Assembly (NCBI RefSeq): GCF_001012815.1
Contig: NZ_JYJP01000016.1
Location: forward strand, 1-64,000
Origin: Vibrio mexicanus
GTDB taxonomy: Bacteria; Pseudomonadota; Gammaproteobacteria; Enterobacterales; Vibrionaceae
DNA length: 64,000 bases
Direction of reading: 5' to 3'
Shown here: positions 10,608-19,545 of the stretch, in pieces
Layout: each line of letters starts with the position of its first letter
Position numbering within the stretch: position 1 is the first letter of the stretch
Position numbers and translations under genes: made by a program
Notes under the pieces: generated by a model
What the model saw: the letters and a program-made list of their open reading frames with translations, nothing else
What the model was told of the DNA's origin: nothing
Database searches by the model: none

Positions 10608-11309
10608 ATGGACGCAATGGACTCGGAAATTGACAAAAAACGCTCATTGATTAACGGCACACTCGCAATGATGCCATTGAGTTTGGCCGTCATTCCGTGG
10701 GGATTTCTGGCAGGATCCTTTGCGATAGATTCTGGCTTAAGTATCCTAGAAGGTCAGGCGATGAGTGCGGTGCTTTTTGCTGGTGCGGCTCAGCTTGTCG
10801 CCATGGGAATGATCAAAGCGGGCGCAAGCATCATGACCATGGTGATCACCATATTCTTCATTACCTCTAGGCACTTTCTTTACAGCCTCTCTATGCGAAG
10901 TCATATCTCTGGATTACCACTGCGTTGGCGTGTAACGCTGGGCTTTCTACTCACTGATGAACTGTTTGCATTGTGTGGACACCATAAACCCGAAAATTTT
11001 GACCGCTGGTATGCGTTGGGAGCGGGTTTTTCGTTTTATCTGATATGGAACTTAGCCACGTTTGTTGGCATTGCGGTTGGCGCGCAGATCCCTGATTTAC
11101 AACAGTACGGATTAGAGTTTGCGGTTGCCGCGACCTTTATTGCGATCGTGGTACCCAACATTAAGTCTTGGCCGGTATTGTTAGCGGCGCTTTCGGCACT
11201 TGTCTCTTCAGTCGTATTCGCTTATCTAGGTGTTGAAAGTGGTTTGGTTATTTCGAGCTTGATTGGTATGACGGTTGGTTATGTATCTGAAGGGTGGATA
11301 AAGTCATGA
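10608..11309 (+). CDS. azlC: AzlC family branched-chain amino-acid permease, large subunit
   Basis: A 233-residue inner-membrane protein with several hydrophobic helices. The AzlC signature is seen in MPLSLAVIPWGFLAGSFA, AVLFAGAAQLVAMGMI and ITSRHFLYSLSMRSH followed by GFLLTDELFALC. AzlC and AzlD together export branched-chain amino acids or their analogues. The gene overlaps azlD by 4 bp (ATGA), which marks a two-gene operon. An AAGGAG-like site lies upstream of the ATG. No Lrp-type regulator is adjacent. Confidence 0.88.
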   Translation: MDAMDSEIDKKRSLINGTLAMMPLSLAVIPWGFLAGSFAIDSGLSILEGQAMSAVLFAGAAQLVAMGMIKAGASIMTMVITIFFITSRHFLYSLSMRSHISGLPLRWRVTLGFLLTDELFALCGHHKPENFDRWYALGAGFSFYLIWNLATFVGIAVGAQIPDLQQYGLEFAVAATFIAIVVPNIKSWPVLLAALSALVSSVVFAYLGVESGLVISSLIGMTVGYVSEGWIKS

Positions 11310-11620
11310 TCTTTGCTCTGATTGTTCTACTCACTTCTATTGTGTTTGCAAGCCGCTACTTGTTCCTCGATCCGAAAGTGCCATTGAGGTTAAGTAGTGG
11401 TGCTCAACGTTTTTTGAGCTATGCAAGCCCAGCCGTACTCACCGCTATATGGGGACCTATTGTCTTCATGCCACATGGCGATCTTCTATTTGAAGATAAT
11501 TTGCCTTACTTAATCGGCGCGGTATTTGCGATTGTGTTAGCTCGCATTACTAACAACGTGCTTTTGACTACGATAGCCAGTATTGTTTTGTTTCTCTTGA
11601 TAAAGTTATACGTTTTCTAG
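11306..11620 (+). CDS. azlD: AzlD family branched-chain amino-acid exporter, small subunit
   Basis: A 104-residue protein of about four membrane helices, of normal length for AzlD. It contains SRYLFLDPKVPLRLSSGAQRFLSYASPAVLTAIWGPIVF, typical of the family (RxLPFLL...P..v...L.y.ppAvLaAl). The start was set at ATG 11306, which overlaps the azlC stop as ATGA. An in-frame GTG at 11294 lies inside azlC and is less likely. It is the obligate partner of AzlC. Confidence 0.85.
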   Translation: MIFALIVLLTSIVFASRYLFLDPKVPLRLSSGAQRFLSYASPAVLTAIWGPIVFMPHGDLLFEDNLPYLIGAVFAIVLARITNNVLLTTIASIVLFLLIKLYVF

Positions 11621-11681
11621 AATAGATAAGCGTCACTCGCCATGTATAAAGGTTTGAAATCTCCATCCGCAGGGCACACTA

Positions 11682-12341
11682 TTAAGTCGGTTTTTTCGCG
11701 CCAAACATCACTGCTTGTTTTTTGGGTAACCAAAGTTCTACATGGCGCATCGTCAAACTAAATAGCGGGCTTTGGATGTAATGATTGAGCCAGCGTTGGA
11801 TTCCCACGTACTGGCTCTGACGAAACCAAGCTCGCTCAACTCGGGTAAACTTCCTAATGAGAGTGACAAGGGCAATATCCAACAGTTGCTCCCGTTCTCC
11901 GCAAAGAAAAGGACTATCTTTTAGCCTGCTTTCCAAAGGTGCGAGTATCGATTCGCATCGTAAGCGGGTCTCAATGAGCGAATCTTCATGATAACGCTTC
12001 GCTTGCTTGTACGAATCCAACGCTGGAACAAACTCAGATTCAAATCGAACAATCCTATCGATCATCTCAGGCAGATGCTGCTTCAATGGTAACAGCCGGT
12101 GTGGATCATTTTGCGCCAAAGCCCACAGCATGATGTCTAAACTTTCTTCAATCACCATAGGCTGCTCTTTGAGACGTTGAGGTAGTACTAAAACGGGCAC
12201 GGTTCCTTTGGGTGAAGCATCCAGCATTTCAGTGGGTTTATTGCTGAGCTTAATCGCTCTTAATTCGACTTGAATATCTGCTTTGATCACGGCCATACGG
12301 GCTCTCATCGCGTATGGGCAATGCTGCAACGAATAAAGCAC
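11682..12341 (-). CDS. glutathione S-transferase family protein
   Basis: A 219-residue cytoplasmic protein. The N-terminal thioredoxin-like domain opens MLYSLQHCPYAMRARMAV with a glutaredoxin-type CPYAxRAR motif, then the cis-proline region GTVPVLVL and the glutathione gamma-glutamyl site VIEESLDIMLW. The rest is the all-helical GST C-terminal domain. A cysteine in the active-site position suggests thiol transfer or dehydroascorbate reductase-like chemistry more than classical conjugation. It starts with GTG, and the upstream SD is weak. It converges on azlD. Confidence 0.8.
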   Translation of the reverse strand: MLYSLQHCPYAMRARMAVIKADIQVELRAIKLSNKPTEMLDASPKGTVPVLVLPQRLKEQPMVIEESLDIMLWALAQNDPHRLLPLKQHLPEMIDRIVRFESEFVPALDSYKQAKRYHEDSLIETRLRCESILAPLESRLKDSPFLCGEREQLLDIALVTLIRKFTRVERAWFRQSQYVGIQRWLNHYIQSPLFSLTMRHVELWLPKKQAVMFGAKKPT

Positions 12342-12534
12342 GGGAAGTGTGGGAGAGTGGATAGGGCCACCTTTTTTGATATGAGCTGAGTATCAAGAGT
12401 ATAACCAATGAACTCGGTTTTCTTAAATCACTCAAATTTATAGTTGTGTCGTTAAATGGCAATCTACTACCAAGGGGTTGAGCTATTATTTCCTCGTCAG
12501 CGAATAAGAGCACTTTCTAAAGAGGAAATGTAAT

Positions 12535-13008
12535 ATGAGTAAACAAGCGCCAATCTACGGTTTTAACACTAACCAACGTCTGTTTGTGGGATACACACTT
12601 GCGATTTTGGTGGACCTAGTGGTTCTAAACTTATTCAACGAATATTGGACGTTTGTTAGCTTTTCTTCCTTCTCGGTATCACTGGCTGCGGCGGTATTAA
12701 TGCAAGTGCTACTAAAAGCTTCAATTAAGGCAGAGCATAAAATTGCGGCTTACTTTATGGCGAAAGAAGGCGTTTGGCCTAAAGTGATGCGAGGCGTATC
12801 AAGCTACATCATCCTAGTAGGTTCAAAGTTCCTGATTTTGGAAGTTTTGAATATTGTGTTTGGTAACAACATTCAATTCACTGGCCCTTGGAATGGCGTG
12901 ATTGCCTTCATCGCTGTGGTGTTCGCAATCCTACTGGCCGAAAAGATTGTGGCAAAGATTTACTTTAGCCTTAACGATTCTGAATTGCATACTGAGCAAG
13001 TGGCTTAA
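12535..13008 (+). CDS. hypothetical inner-membrane protein, four helices
   Basis: A 157-residue protein with four clear hydrophobic stretches (TLAILVDLVVLNLF, FSVSLAAAVLMQVLL, YIILVGSKFLILEVLNIVF, GVIAFIAVVFAILLA) linked by short charged loops. It has a strong SD (AAAGAGGAAATG) ahead of ATG 12535. I do not recognise a named family. Nothing in the sequence indicates a transport or catalytic role. It stands alone, divergent from the GST gene and ending at a strong bidirectional hairpin. Confidence 0.7.
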   Translation: MSKQAPIYGFNTNQRLFVGYTLAILVDLVVLNLFNEYWTFVSFSSFSVSLAAAVLMQVLLKASIKAEHKIAAYFMAKEGVWPKVMRGVSSYIILVGSKFLILEVLNIVFGNNIQFTGPWNGVIAFIAVVFAILLAEKIVAKIYFSLNDSELHTEQVA

Positions 13009-13075
13009 TTAGATAATACGTTCTGGCCATAGCAGTATAAGCATATCGCGGTATAAGAAAGTCGCAGCATAAGAA

Positions 13076-13102
13076 AAGGCCGAAGCTTAAAGCTTCGGTC
13101 TT
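13076..13102. terminator. bidirectional terminator between convergent genes
   Basis: A near-perfect palindrome of 27 bases in which CCGAAGCTT mirrors AAGCTTCGG. A-rich sequence lies upstream and a short T run downstream, between the membrane protein gene and the minus-strand MORN-like gene. Confidence 0.75.
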
Positions 13103-13128
13103 AATGTTTTATCCAGCTAACTTTCACT

Positions 13129-13812
13129 TTAGTAGTCTGGCTCTTTTACTTCACCGCTTTCAATTAAGTTTCCGATATTGTCGTACTCTTTCCAACGAGT
13201 AATACCTTCTTGATGGTCTGTAGCCGTTAGGTAGATGACAATACCATCGGTGTTGTAGTCTCTCTGCTCTTCATAAATGAGGTTTGCAAAACATGCGGTC
13301 TCACAGTCTTCCGGCGCAGGCTGGAGGCGTACCAACTTTTCATGATTCTTGATTCCTTCGTAGTAGGAGATGCTCAGCTCTTCATTGTCGGCTAAATAAT
13401 GGTGTTCCGACACGATGTATCCGTCAACGTCGTAATGCAGGCTTTTGAGTAAAACGCCAGATTTATAATGGTGTTGTGCGTAGAGCTTGCCGCTCTCACG
13501 GAAGTTTTGGTGGAGGCCGTTAGGAAGGCCTTGTTGATACAGTCCTTCGAATTTGAGTTTAAGCTCTTCGTAGTAGCGGGTACTGAGGCCGTTACGTAAA
13601 CCATGTTGATAGAAAGTGAGCTCAAGTAAATCGTTTGCATTGTTGAAGCGTTTGTATTGGCCATGCTTGACGACCTTTTTTTCCTCTTCGAGAATGTACC
13701 CTTGGTAGGTTTCATAACCTTCATCGCCTAATTCGACCTCATACCAATTCTGCGCAAACGCATTGGTGGAGATGAGCAAGAGGCAGATAAGAGAAATGCG
13801 GGTAAAAATCAT
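13129..13812 (-). CDS. secreted MORN-variant repeat protein (YwqK-like)
   Basis: A 227-residue protein with a signal peptide (MIFTRISLICLLLISTNAFA). Repeats of the MORN-variant type follow: GQYKRFNNANDLLE, GLSTRYYEELKLKFEG, GLPNGLHQNFRESGKLY and ITRWKEYDNIGNLIESG. Such repeats occur in YwqK-type proteins, whose biochemical role is poorly known. ATG 13812 was chosen because AAGGA precedes it and the signal peptide starts there; the frame is open further upstream to 13905 without an SD. Two cysteines in DCETACF may form a disulfide in the periplasm. Confidence 0.7.
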   Translation of the reverse strand: MIFTRISLICLLLISTNAFAQNWYEVELGDEGYETYQGYILEEEKKVVKHGQYKRFNNANDLLELTFYQHGLRNGLSTRYYEELKLKFEGLYQQGLPNGLHQNFRESGKLYAQHHYKSGVLLKSLHYDVDGYIVSEHHYLADNEELSISYYEGIKNHEKLVRLQPAPEDCETACFANLIYEEQRDYNTDGIVIYLTATDHQEGITRWKEYDNIGNLIESGEVKEPDY

Positions 13813-14113
13813 GATTTCCTTATCCTCTTTTATTGAAATAGATGACGCACTAGTCGGTGTAAGAGCTCTTCTGTTCTGCCAATTATTCTCAGCTAACCCC
13901 TTCAAAAGTTTTAACTTATGAGTGATCTTAAACTGGGTTTGTTGGTTACTTGTATTAATAATGTTAGCTCAAGATGAGTATTGATGACCTGTAGAGTGGA
14001 GAAATGAGTAATGTCTCTCAATTCTCCGCAACATGTTGGAACAAAAGTAAGCTTATCAGCGCAATGACGTCGCTATTAGGTGAGCGGGTGAATGGGTGAA
14101 TGAGTGAGAGGGG

Positions 14114-14496
14114 TTAGAAATCATGGACAAATGTTGGTTTACCCCTAGAAATGAATCGAGTGAAGAAGGAGTGATATTGCCAACCGAGCTTGAGTAAACG
14201 CTTAGCCAGTGATTTGTTTTCAATAAGCGCCACTTCGACGCTCGGTAGTGATAAGGGTGGCTTTCTATGTACTCGAGAAAGGCTGTTAGTACGCCTTGCC
14301 CGCGTATGGAAGGTGAGAGCCGGACATTGACGATACTAAAGCGCTGGCTACCCATGGGGCAACGCACATAGCAAAAGCCATGTTGATTCTGAATGGTGGC
14401 TGAAAACTCAGGGAAAGGTCGCTGATGATGGCATTTTGAAAGCTTATCGTATTCGCGACAAAGGAGATTGAGGAGCTGTTTAGCGTTTTGATTCAT
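14114..14496 (-). CDS. GNAT-fold N-acetyltransferase-like protein (frameshifted in this sequence)
   Basis: About 127 residues after repair. VRLSPSIRGQGVLTAFLEYIES contains the acetyl-CoA-binding RGQGV loop of GNAT motif A. As read, the frame runs on to 14056 with a low-complexity tail. Shifting one base near 14243 instead gives SVEVALIENKSLAKRLLKLGW and ends PTFVHDF at a stop at 14114-14116, a normal GNAT C-terminus (VALIEN...LAKRLLKLGW). I therefore take a one-base deletion and the shorter end. The substrate is unknown. Confidence 0.7.
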
Positions 14497-14618
14497 AGTG
14501 TCATCACTTTTTAGTTAAGCTAAAAGGCAAGTGAGACTCTCTATTTTAATCATGTTTACCATGAAAAATACGGTAAACTTTGCTCCTCAGTTTTTCCGGA
14601 TTAATGCATCCAGCTCCC

Positions 14619-16625
14619 TTAGTTTAAGATGACAAAATGAGAAACCAGCTCGCTCTGTCGGCTCGAAAGTTGGTTAAGTGATTCGCTGTTTCGTGCCGAT
14701 TCATCAACCTCTTCAGCAATGCGTGTGGCTTTGTCTGAGATGTACGTGATTTTACTCACCACATCCTTCACCACTTCACTTTGTTTTTCTGATTCGTTTG
14801 CGATTGAGCGACTCATTTGTTTGATAGTGGATAGCCTTGCAACCATGTTTTCAAGTGCATGATTACTCTCATTACTGTGGCTAACGGATACGGCTGCTTG
14901 CTCTAAATTGTTTTCTACAAGTGTAACCGCAAAAGCAGCTTTAGATTGAAGGCTATCGATCATACTGCCGATGTCATTAGCAGAGTTTTGGGTGTGGGTG
15001 GCAAGAGAACGAACTTCGTCGGCCACAACGGCAAAGCCGCGACCTTGTTCGCCCGCTCTTGCGGCTTCAATGGCGGCATTAAGTGCCAGCAAATTGGTTT
15101 GCTCAGAAATAGATTGTATTACTGTGAGAATTTCACCGATTTGGCGTGATTCATCGGACAACTGATGGATAACTTCGGTTGCTTCGGCTAGAGAAGTTTG
15201 CAACTGATGACCAAACTCCAGATTTTGGTGCATCGACTTCATGTTGCCATGCGCGAGATCGTTGATTTTCTTGACCTCATCTCTGGTTTCCGTTGCGGAG
15301 ATAGTGACAGTGTCGATCGCCTGCTTCATCTCATTCACGGCTTGTTCAATGGCGGTTGTTTGCTTTTGCTGTTTAGCGACATCAATGTTGGTTTTATTGC
15401 TTAAAATATGACTTTCATTTGCGACATCACTCAGTGTGGTTGCAGATTGTTGTACTTGCGAAATAATCTCGCTCAATTGTTTGGCTAGGCTGTTGATGTT
15501 TTCTGCGATCGTCCCTAGCTCCGAGCGAATGCCTGTATCGATTCGAAAGGTCAGATCGCCATTGGTCATTTTGTCGAGAGCTTTCACGATGCCGGCGAGT
15601 GGTCTTTTTATCGAATAGACGATAGTCCATGCAACGAGTACAGCAATTAGCGTACAAGCTAAGGCGAGCGAACCATTGAGTAGGAGCGCGTTTTCTGAAG
15701 TCGTTTTGGCATTGCTTGCCGCATCACTCACGAGTAACTGAATTTGTTCAGTGATGGCATCAAACTCATTGATAACGGCATTCATGTCATAAGCTATCTG
15801 ACTAAGTAATTGATTGCTTTGAGCCGTCAATCGAATGTACGTCAAATGCTGTTGGAGCAAACCTTCAGGCTGTTCGATGGCTCTGATCAACTGGCCTTGA
15901 TAGAAGTCGATACTTGGTTTGCTCTCTGGCATGGTTTTCGGTAGTCGTTTTGCCTTGCTTTTAAAACGCTCGATATGGGCAATCAGCTCTTGTCGAGCCA
16001 CTTCCGCATCTTGCATGTTTTCCATTGCGTAAGTCTTTTGAAGATAACGATCTGCCCCTTTTCCCTGTGCAACAATGTAGTTGAGATTACGATTGTTTGT
16101 GCGTTGATTGTTGGCCTTAGCTTTATGGGCTAAATCTGATATGTCTTGCTCGAAGAAGCGCCATTTCTTATCGAACTCATTAAGCTCTTTGGAGGTGGCT
16201 TGACGGGCGCTCATCTGCTGATTCTTCACATCAATATGAAGTAGGGCGTTAGCAAAGATATCTTGGGCCTTGGCGTCTAGCTCATTCACGCTTGCTTGCA
16301 GGTTTGGATACGCATTCAAGTCACTGATGAAGCGTTCTCGATTATTCAAGTATTCCTGTTGGGCAAGGTTGAACTCTTGTTCGAGTTGTATGCGCAACTG
16401 CTTATCCGCAGTACTCGCATGCACGAGCAGGGCGCGATTAAGGTTCTGTAGGTTCTGGCCCAGATGGTTTGCTCGCGCGAGCAAGCTGGTCATTTTGACT
16501 GAAGTCGTATCGAATTGCTCCGCCATATCAGACTGGCTAATATATGCGGTGGTACTTAGTGCAATCACAAAAATAATGACAGTCACAAATCCTAAAACGA
16601 TTCGTTGGATAATTGATAGGTACAT
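14619..16625 (-). CDS. methyl-accepting chemotaxis protein with large helical sensor domain
   Basis: A 668-residue chemoreceptor. TM1 ([21 protein letters not shown]) is followed by an all-helical periplasmic region of roughly 280 residues, the size and helical character of the helical bimodular (HBM) sensor class. TM2 ([19 protein letters not shown]), a HAMP domain and a coiled-coil signalling domain follow, with the hairpin [21 protein letters not shown] and [12 protein letters not shown]. Conserved glutamine/glutamate-rich methylation segments flank the hairpin. It is monocistronic. HBM receptors often bind organic acids, but the ligand cannot be told from sequence. No break is seen in this gene. 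Confidence 0.88.
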   Translation of the reverse strand: MYLSIIQRIVLGFVTVIIFVIALSTTAYISQSDMAEQFDTTSVKMTSLLARANHLGQNLQNLNRALLVHASTADKQLRIQLEQEFNLAQQEYLNNRERFISDLNAYPNLQASVNELDAKAQDIFANALLHIDVKNQQMSARQATSKELNEFDKKWRFFEQDISDLAHKAKANNQRTNNRNLNYIVAQGKGADRYLQKTYAMENMQDAEVARQELIAHIERFKSKAKRLPKTMPESKPSIDFYQGQLIRAIEQPEGLLQQHLTYIRLTAQSNQLLSQIAYDMNAVINEFDAITEQIQLLVSDAASNAKTTSENALLLNGSLALACTLIAVLVAWTIVYSIKRPLAGIVKALDKMTNGDLTFRIDTGIRSELGTIAENINSLAKQLSEIISQVQQSATTLSDVANESHILSNKTNIDVAKQQKQTTAIEQAVNEMKQAIDTVTISATETRDEVKKINDLAHGNMKSMHQNLEFGHQLQTSLAEATEVIHQLSDESRQIGEILTVIQSISEQTNLLALNAAIEAARAGEQGRGFAVVADEVRSLATHTQNSANDIGSMIDSLQSKAAFAVTLVENNLEQAAVSVSHSNESNHALENMVARLSTIKQMSRSIANESEKQSEVVKDVVSKITYISDKATRIAEEVDESARNSESLNQLSSRQSELVSHFVILN

Positions 16626-17066
16626 CGTCGCCTCACTGCGTATTTACTGCGAGCAGATAAAACTGCTCTAAATATATCCGTTCAAAAAATCAATCACCCG
16701 AAAGCATAGTGATGCTTTATTTCATACCTAAGAAAGATCCAGGTAGTAACGTTAACTTTATATGACATATCGATAGCTCTTATATATTCATGCAGGGATA
16801 AAGTCGAAGTTCTCTAAAGGTTAATTGCTCTATAATGCTGTTTTATATGGATTTAATGGGCATAGTCTAATTGAGGCTTATGTAAATACGACGAAGAATA
16901 AATATTGCAGGGGTGTAATTAATACATAATTTTTATGAAATGCATTTGTAATATATGTTTGTTTGAATTGATAGTGTTCGGGTATATCCAGAGCATATTA
17001 ATACGACACCTTAATGACTATTGGTGTTTAACATCCATATATTCATGTATCAACTTGGAGGTTGAT
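16626..17066 (+). promoter_or_regulatory. intergenic region upstream of pstS
   Basis: A 441-bp AT-rich non-coding stretch between the divergent chemoreceptor and pstS genes. It must hold the pst promoter. I looked for tandem CTGTCAT-type Pho boxes and found only isolated partial matches (ATGACAT near 16762), so PhoB control is expected from the genes but not demonstrated here. An SD (TTGGAGG, 17055-17061) precedes the GTG start. Confidence 0.4.
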
Positions 17067-18107
17067 GTGAAAATTAAAGCCCTAATTGCTTCTACAGCAG
17101 TTGCACTAACAATGGCTACTGGCGGTGTTGCAAACGCTGCTTCACGCGACTATATCAGCATCGTTGGATCTTCCACTGTATTCCCATTCGCGACAGTTGT
17201 GGCTGAGCGATTTGGCCGTACGACTTCTTTCTCTGTACCTAAAATTGAGTCAACTGGCTCAGGCGGTGGCTTAAAGCTATTCTGTGCAGGTATTGGTGAG
17301 AACACGCCAGACATCACAAACGCTTCACGTAAGATCAAAGCATCTGAAATCGAGCTATGTGCGAAGAACGGTGTAAAAGACATCGTAGAAATCAAAATCG
17401 GCTTTGATGGTATCGTGCTAGCGAACTCAAACAAAGCTGAGCAATTTGAGCTATCTCTTCAAGATGTTTACAAAGGCGTGGCGAAAATGGTTCCAGACGC
17501 AAATGGTAACCTAGTTGAGAACCCATATAAAACTTGGAAAGAAGTGAATCCAGCGCTTCCAAACATCAAGATTGAGGTTCTAGGTCCACCACCAACTTCG
17601 GGTACTCGTGATGCTTTTGCAGAGCTTGCTCTTGAAGGTGGTTGTAAGACTTTCCCTCAAATCAAAGCACTTAAGAAAACAGACAAGAAGAAGTACAAAG
17701 CGGTTTGTCGCTCAGTTCGTGAAGACGGTGGTTACATCGAAGCGGGCGAGAACGACAACCTAATCGTACAGAAATTGGCTGCAAACCCTAACGCACTAGG
17801 CGTATTCGGTTACTCATTCCTAGAAGAGAACGCAGACAAAGTTCAAGCATCTCTTATCGAAGGTGTAGAGCCAACGTTTGATGCAATCGGTACGGGTGAA
17901 TACCCTGTATCACGCTCTCTGTACTTCTACGTGAAAGAAGACCACAAAGACACAATCCCAGGTCTTAAAGAATACGTTGCAGCATTTACCTCTGAGCAAG
18001 CAATTGGTGACGAAGGCTACCTTGCAGACCGCGGTCTAATCCCGCTTTCAGCAAGGGATTGGAAAATTGTTCGTACTGCCGGTACTGAACTAACACCAAA
18101 CCTATAA
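17067..18107 (+). CDS. pstS: phosphate ABC transporter substrate-binding protein
   Basis: A 346-residue periplasmic protein. A signal peptide (VKIKALIASTAVALTMATGGVANA) leads into ISIVGSSTVFPFATVVAERFGR, ESTGSGGGLKLFC and LGPPPTSGTRDAFAELAL, the phosphate-contacting serine/threonine/arginine segments of the PstS family. The GTG at 17067 is chosen because TTGGAGG lies just upstream and the signal peptide begins there; an open frame extends to 16935 without support. It heads pstSCAB. Codon use looks strongly optimised (CTA/GTT/CGT), as expected of an abundant binding protein. Length and sequence fit the longer Vibrio PstS type. Confidence 0.9.
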   Translation: MKIKALIASTAVALTMATGGVANAASRDYISIVGSSTVFPFATVVAERFGRTTSFSVPKIESTGSGGGLKLFCAGIGENTPDITNASRKIKASEIELCAKNGVKDIVEIKIGFDGIVLANSNKAEQFELSLQDVYKGVAKMVPDANGNLVENPYKTWKEVNPALPNIKIEVLGPPPTSGTRDAFAELALEGGCKTFPQIKALKKTDKKKYKAVCRSVREDGGYIEAGENDNLIVQKLAANPNALGVFGYSFLEENADKVQASLIEGVEPTFDAIGTGEYPVSRSLYFYVKEDHKDTIPGLKEYVAAFTSEQAIGDEGYLADRGLIPLSARDWKIVRTAGTELTPNL

Positions 18108-18121
18108 TATTTGCTGTCCTC

Positions 18122-18147
18122 ACGGGGTGCTCGGATGGGTACCCCGT
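18122..18147 (+). terminator. intra-operon hairpin between pstS and pstC
   Basis: ACGGGGT (18122-18128) pairs with ACCCCGT (18141-18147). There is no T tract, so it more likely limits read-through or protects the pstS mRNA 3' end than fully terminates. This would give the usual excess of binding protein over permease. Confidence 0.5.
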
Positions 18148-18165
18148 TGTTAGTTTAGAGGCCCT

Positions 18166-19545
18166 ATGAATTCTTTGCTTTTGATTTTGTTGCTTGGCAT
18201 TTCGTCCATGGCCTATGTCATGACAAAAAGCCGCTCAAAGCAGTTGGCTACTGCAAACGGAGGATTGCGATACCTCCATTCGAGACCTGCCTATTACGCA
18301 ACGCTCGCAGCAATTTTAGCTGCCATCCCAGCCCTGATTGTTCTGGCTGCTTGGAGCGTGTTTTATCCGTCAATTGTTGAATCGATGGTCATGGCAAATT
18401 TGCCAGCCCATGTGCTTGAGCAAGGTACTGACTCTTCGCTGCTTTATAGCCAAATTAAACACGTTGCCGACGGTATCACGGCAACCGATAAAGGTTGGTT
18501 GATTGACGCATCATATCACTACATCGATGTGGTTGAATCGGGTAACAATCTGCGCTTTGCGGCGTTAATCGTTTTATCTTTAACCGGCCTAGCGATTGGT
18601 TTGAAACTGGTGAGGCCAAAGGTAAAAGCGCGTGTACATGTGGAACGAACCATTCATGTCTTTTTGATCATCTGCTCGGTGATTGCGATTTTAACCACGC
18701 TCGGCATTGTGCTTTCTGTGCTGTTTGAAGCCATTCGCTTTTTCAACATAGTCCCTGTGACGGATTTTATTTTCGGTCTTGAGTGGTCACCGCAAGTAGC
18801 CCTTCGCGCGGATCAACAAGGTGCAAGTGGTGCATTCGGTTTTATCCCGTTGCTGACAGGTACATTGATGATCTCAACCATAGCAATGCTGATTGCTGCA
18901 CCTGTGGGTTTAATGAGCGCGATTTACTTGGCAGAGTACGCAACCCCAAAATTTAGAAACATCACAAAGCCTATTCTAGAGGTGCTAGCTGGTATTCCAA
19001 CGGTTGTGTATGGCTTCTTCGCGGCTTTGGTTGTTGCGCCAATGATTCGAGATATCGCCCATGCGATTGGTTTTACCTCTGCTTCATCAGAAAGCGCATT
19101 AGCGGCAGGTTTGATTATGGGGATTATGATCATTCCATTTGTCTCTTCACTCTCTGATGATGTGATTACTGCCGTGCCTCAATCGCTTCGCGACGGCTCA
19201 CTGAGTTTAGGTGCGACCGAATCTGAAACGATCCGAAACGTCGTTCTTCCTGCCGCGTTACCTGGCATTGTAGGTGGTTTGCTGCTCGCTGTATCGCGTG
19301 CAATTGGTGAGACGATGATCGTGGTAATGGCGGCAGGGTTATCGGCAAATCTGACGGCCAACCCACTCGAATCTGTCACCACTATTACGGTTCAAATTGT
19401 CACGCTATTAGTCGGTGACCAAGAATTTGATAGCCCGAAAACCCTCGCAGCATTTGCACTGGGCCTGTCTCTGTTTGTTGTGACGCTGGTGTTGAACTTC
19501 GTCGCTTTACGAATCGTTAAGAAATATCGAGAGCAGTATGACTAG
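18166..19545 (+). CDS. pstC: phosphate ABC transporter permease PstC
   Basis: A 459-residue inner-membrane permease, longer than the ~320-residue E. coli PstC because of an extra N-terminal region with two membrane helices and a periplasmic segment (residues 1-150). The C-terminal part is a standard binding-protein-dependent permease: PLLTGTLMISTIAMLIAAPVG and the EAA loop SLRDGSLSLGATESETIRNVVLPAALPGIVGG. It overlaps pstA by 8 bp. It forms the PstCA channel with PstA for high-affinity phosphate uptake. Confidence 0.9.
   Translation: MNSLLLILLLGISSMAYVMTKSRSKQLATANGGLRYLHSRPAYYATLAAILAAIPALIVLAAWSVFYPSIVESMVMANLPAHVLEQGTDSSLLYSQIKHVADGITATDKGWLIDASYHYIDVVESGNNLRFAALIVLSLTGLAIGLKLVRPKVKARVHVERTIHVFLIICSVIAILTTLGIVLSVLFEAIRFFNIVPVTDFIFGLEWSPQVALRADQQGASGAFGFIPLLTGTLMISTIAMLIAAPVGLMSAIYLAEYATPKFRNITKPILEVLAGIPTVVYGFFAALVVAPMIRDIAHAIGFTSASSESALAAGLIMGIMIIPFVSSLSDDVITAVPQSLRDGSLSLGATESETIRNVVLPAALPGIVGGLLLAVSRAIGETMIVVMAAGLSANLTANPLESVTTITVQIVTLLVGDQEFDSPKTLAAFALGLSLFVVTLVLNFVALRIVKKYREQYD

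Noticed and set aside
16626..17066. Pho box upstream of pstS
   Set aside because: Only isolated ATGACAT/TGACTA pieces are present, with no tandem 7-mers at 11-bp spacing.
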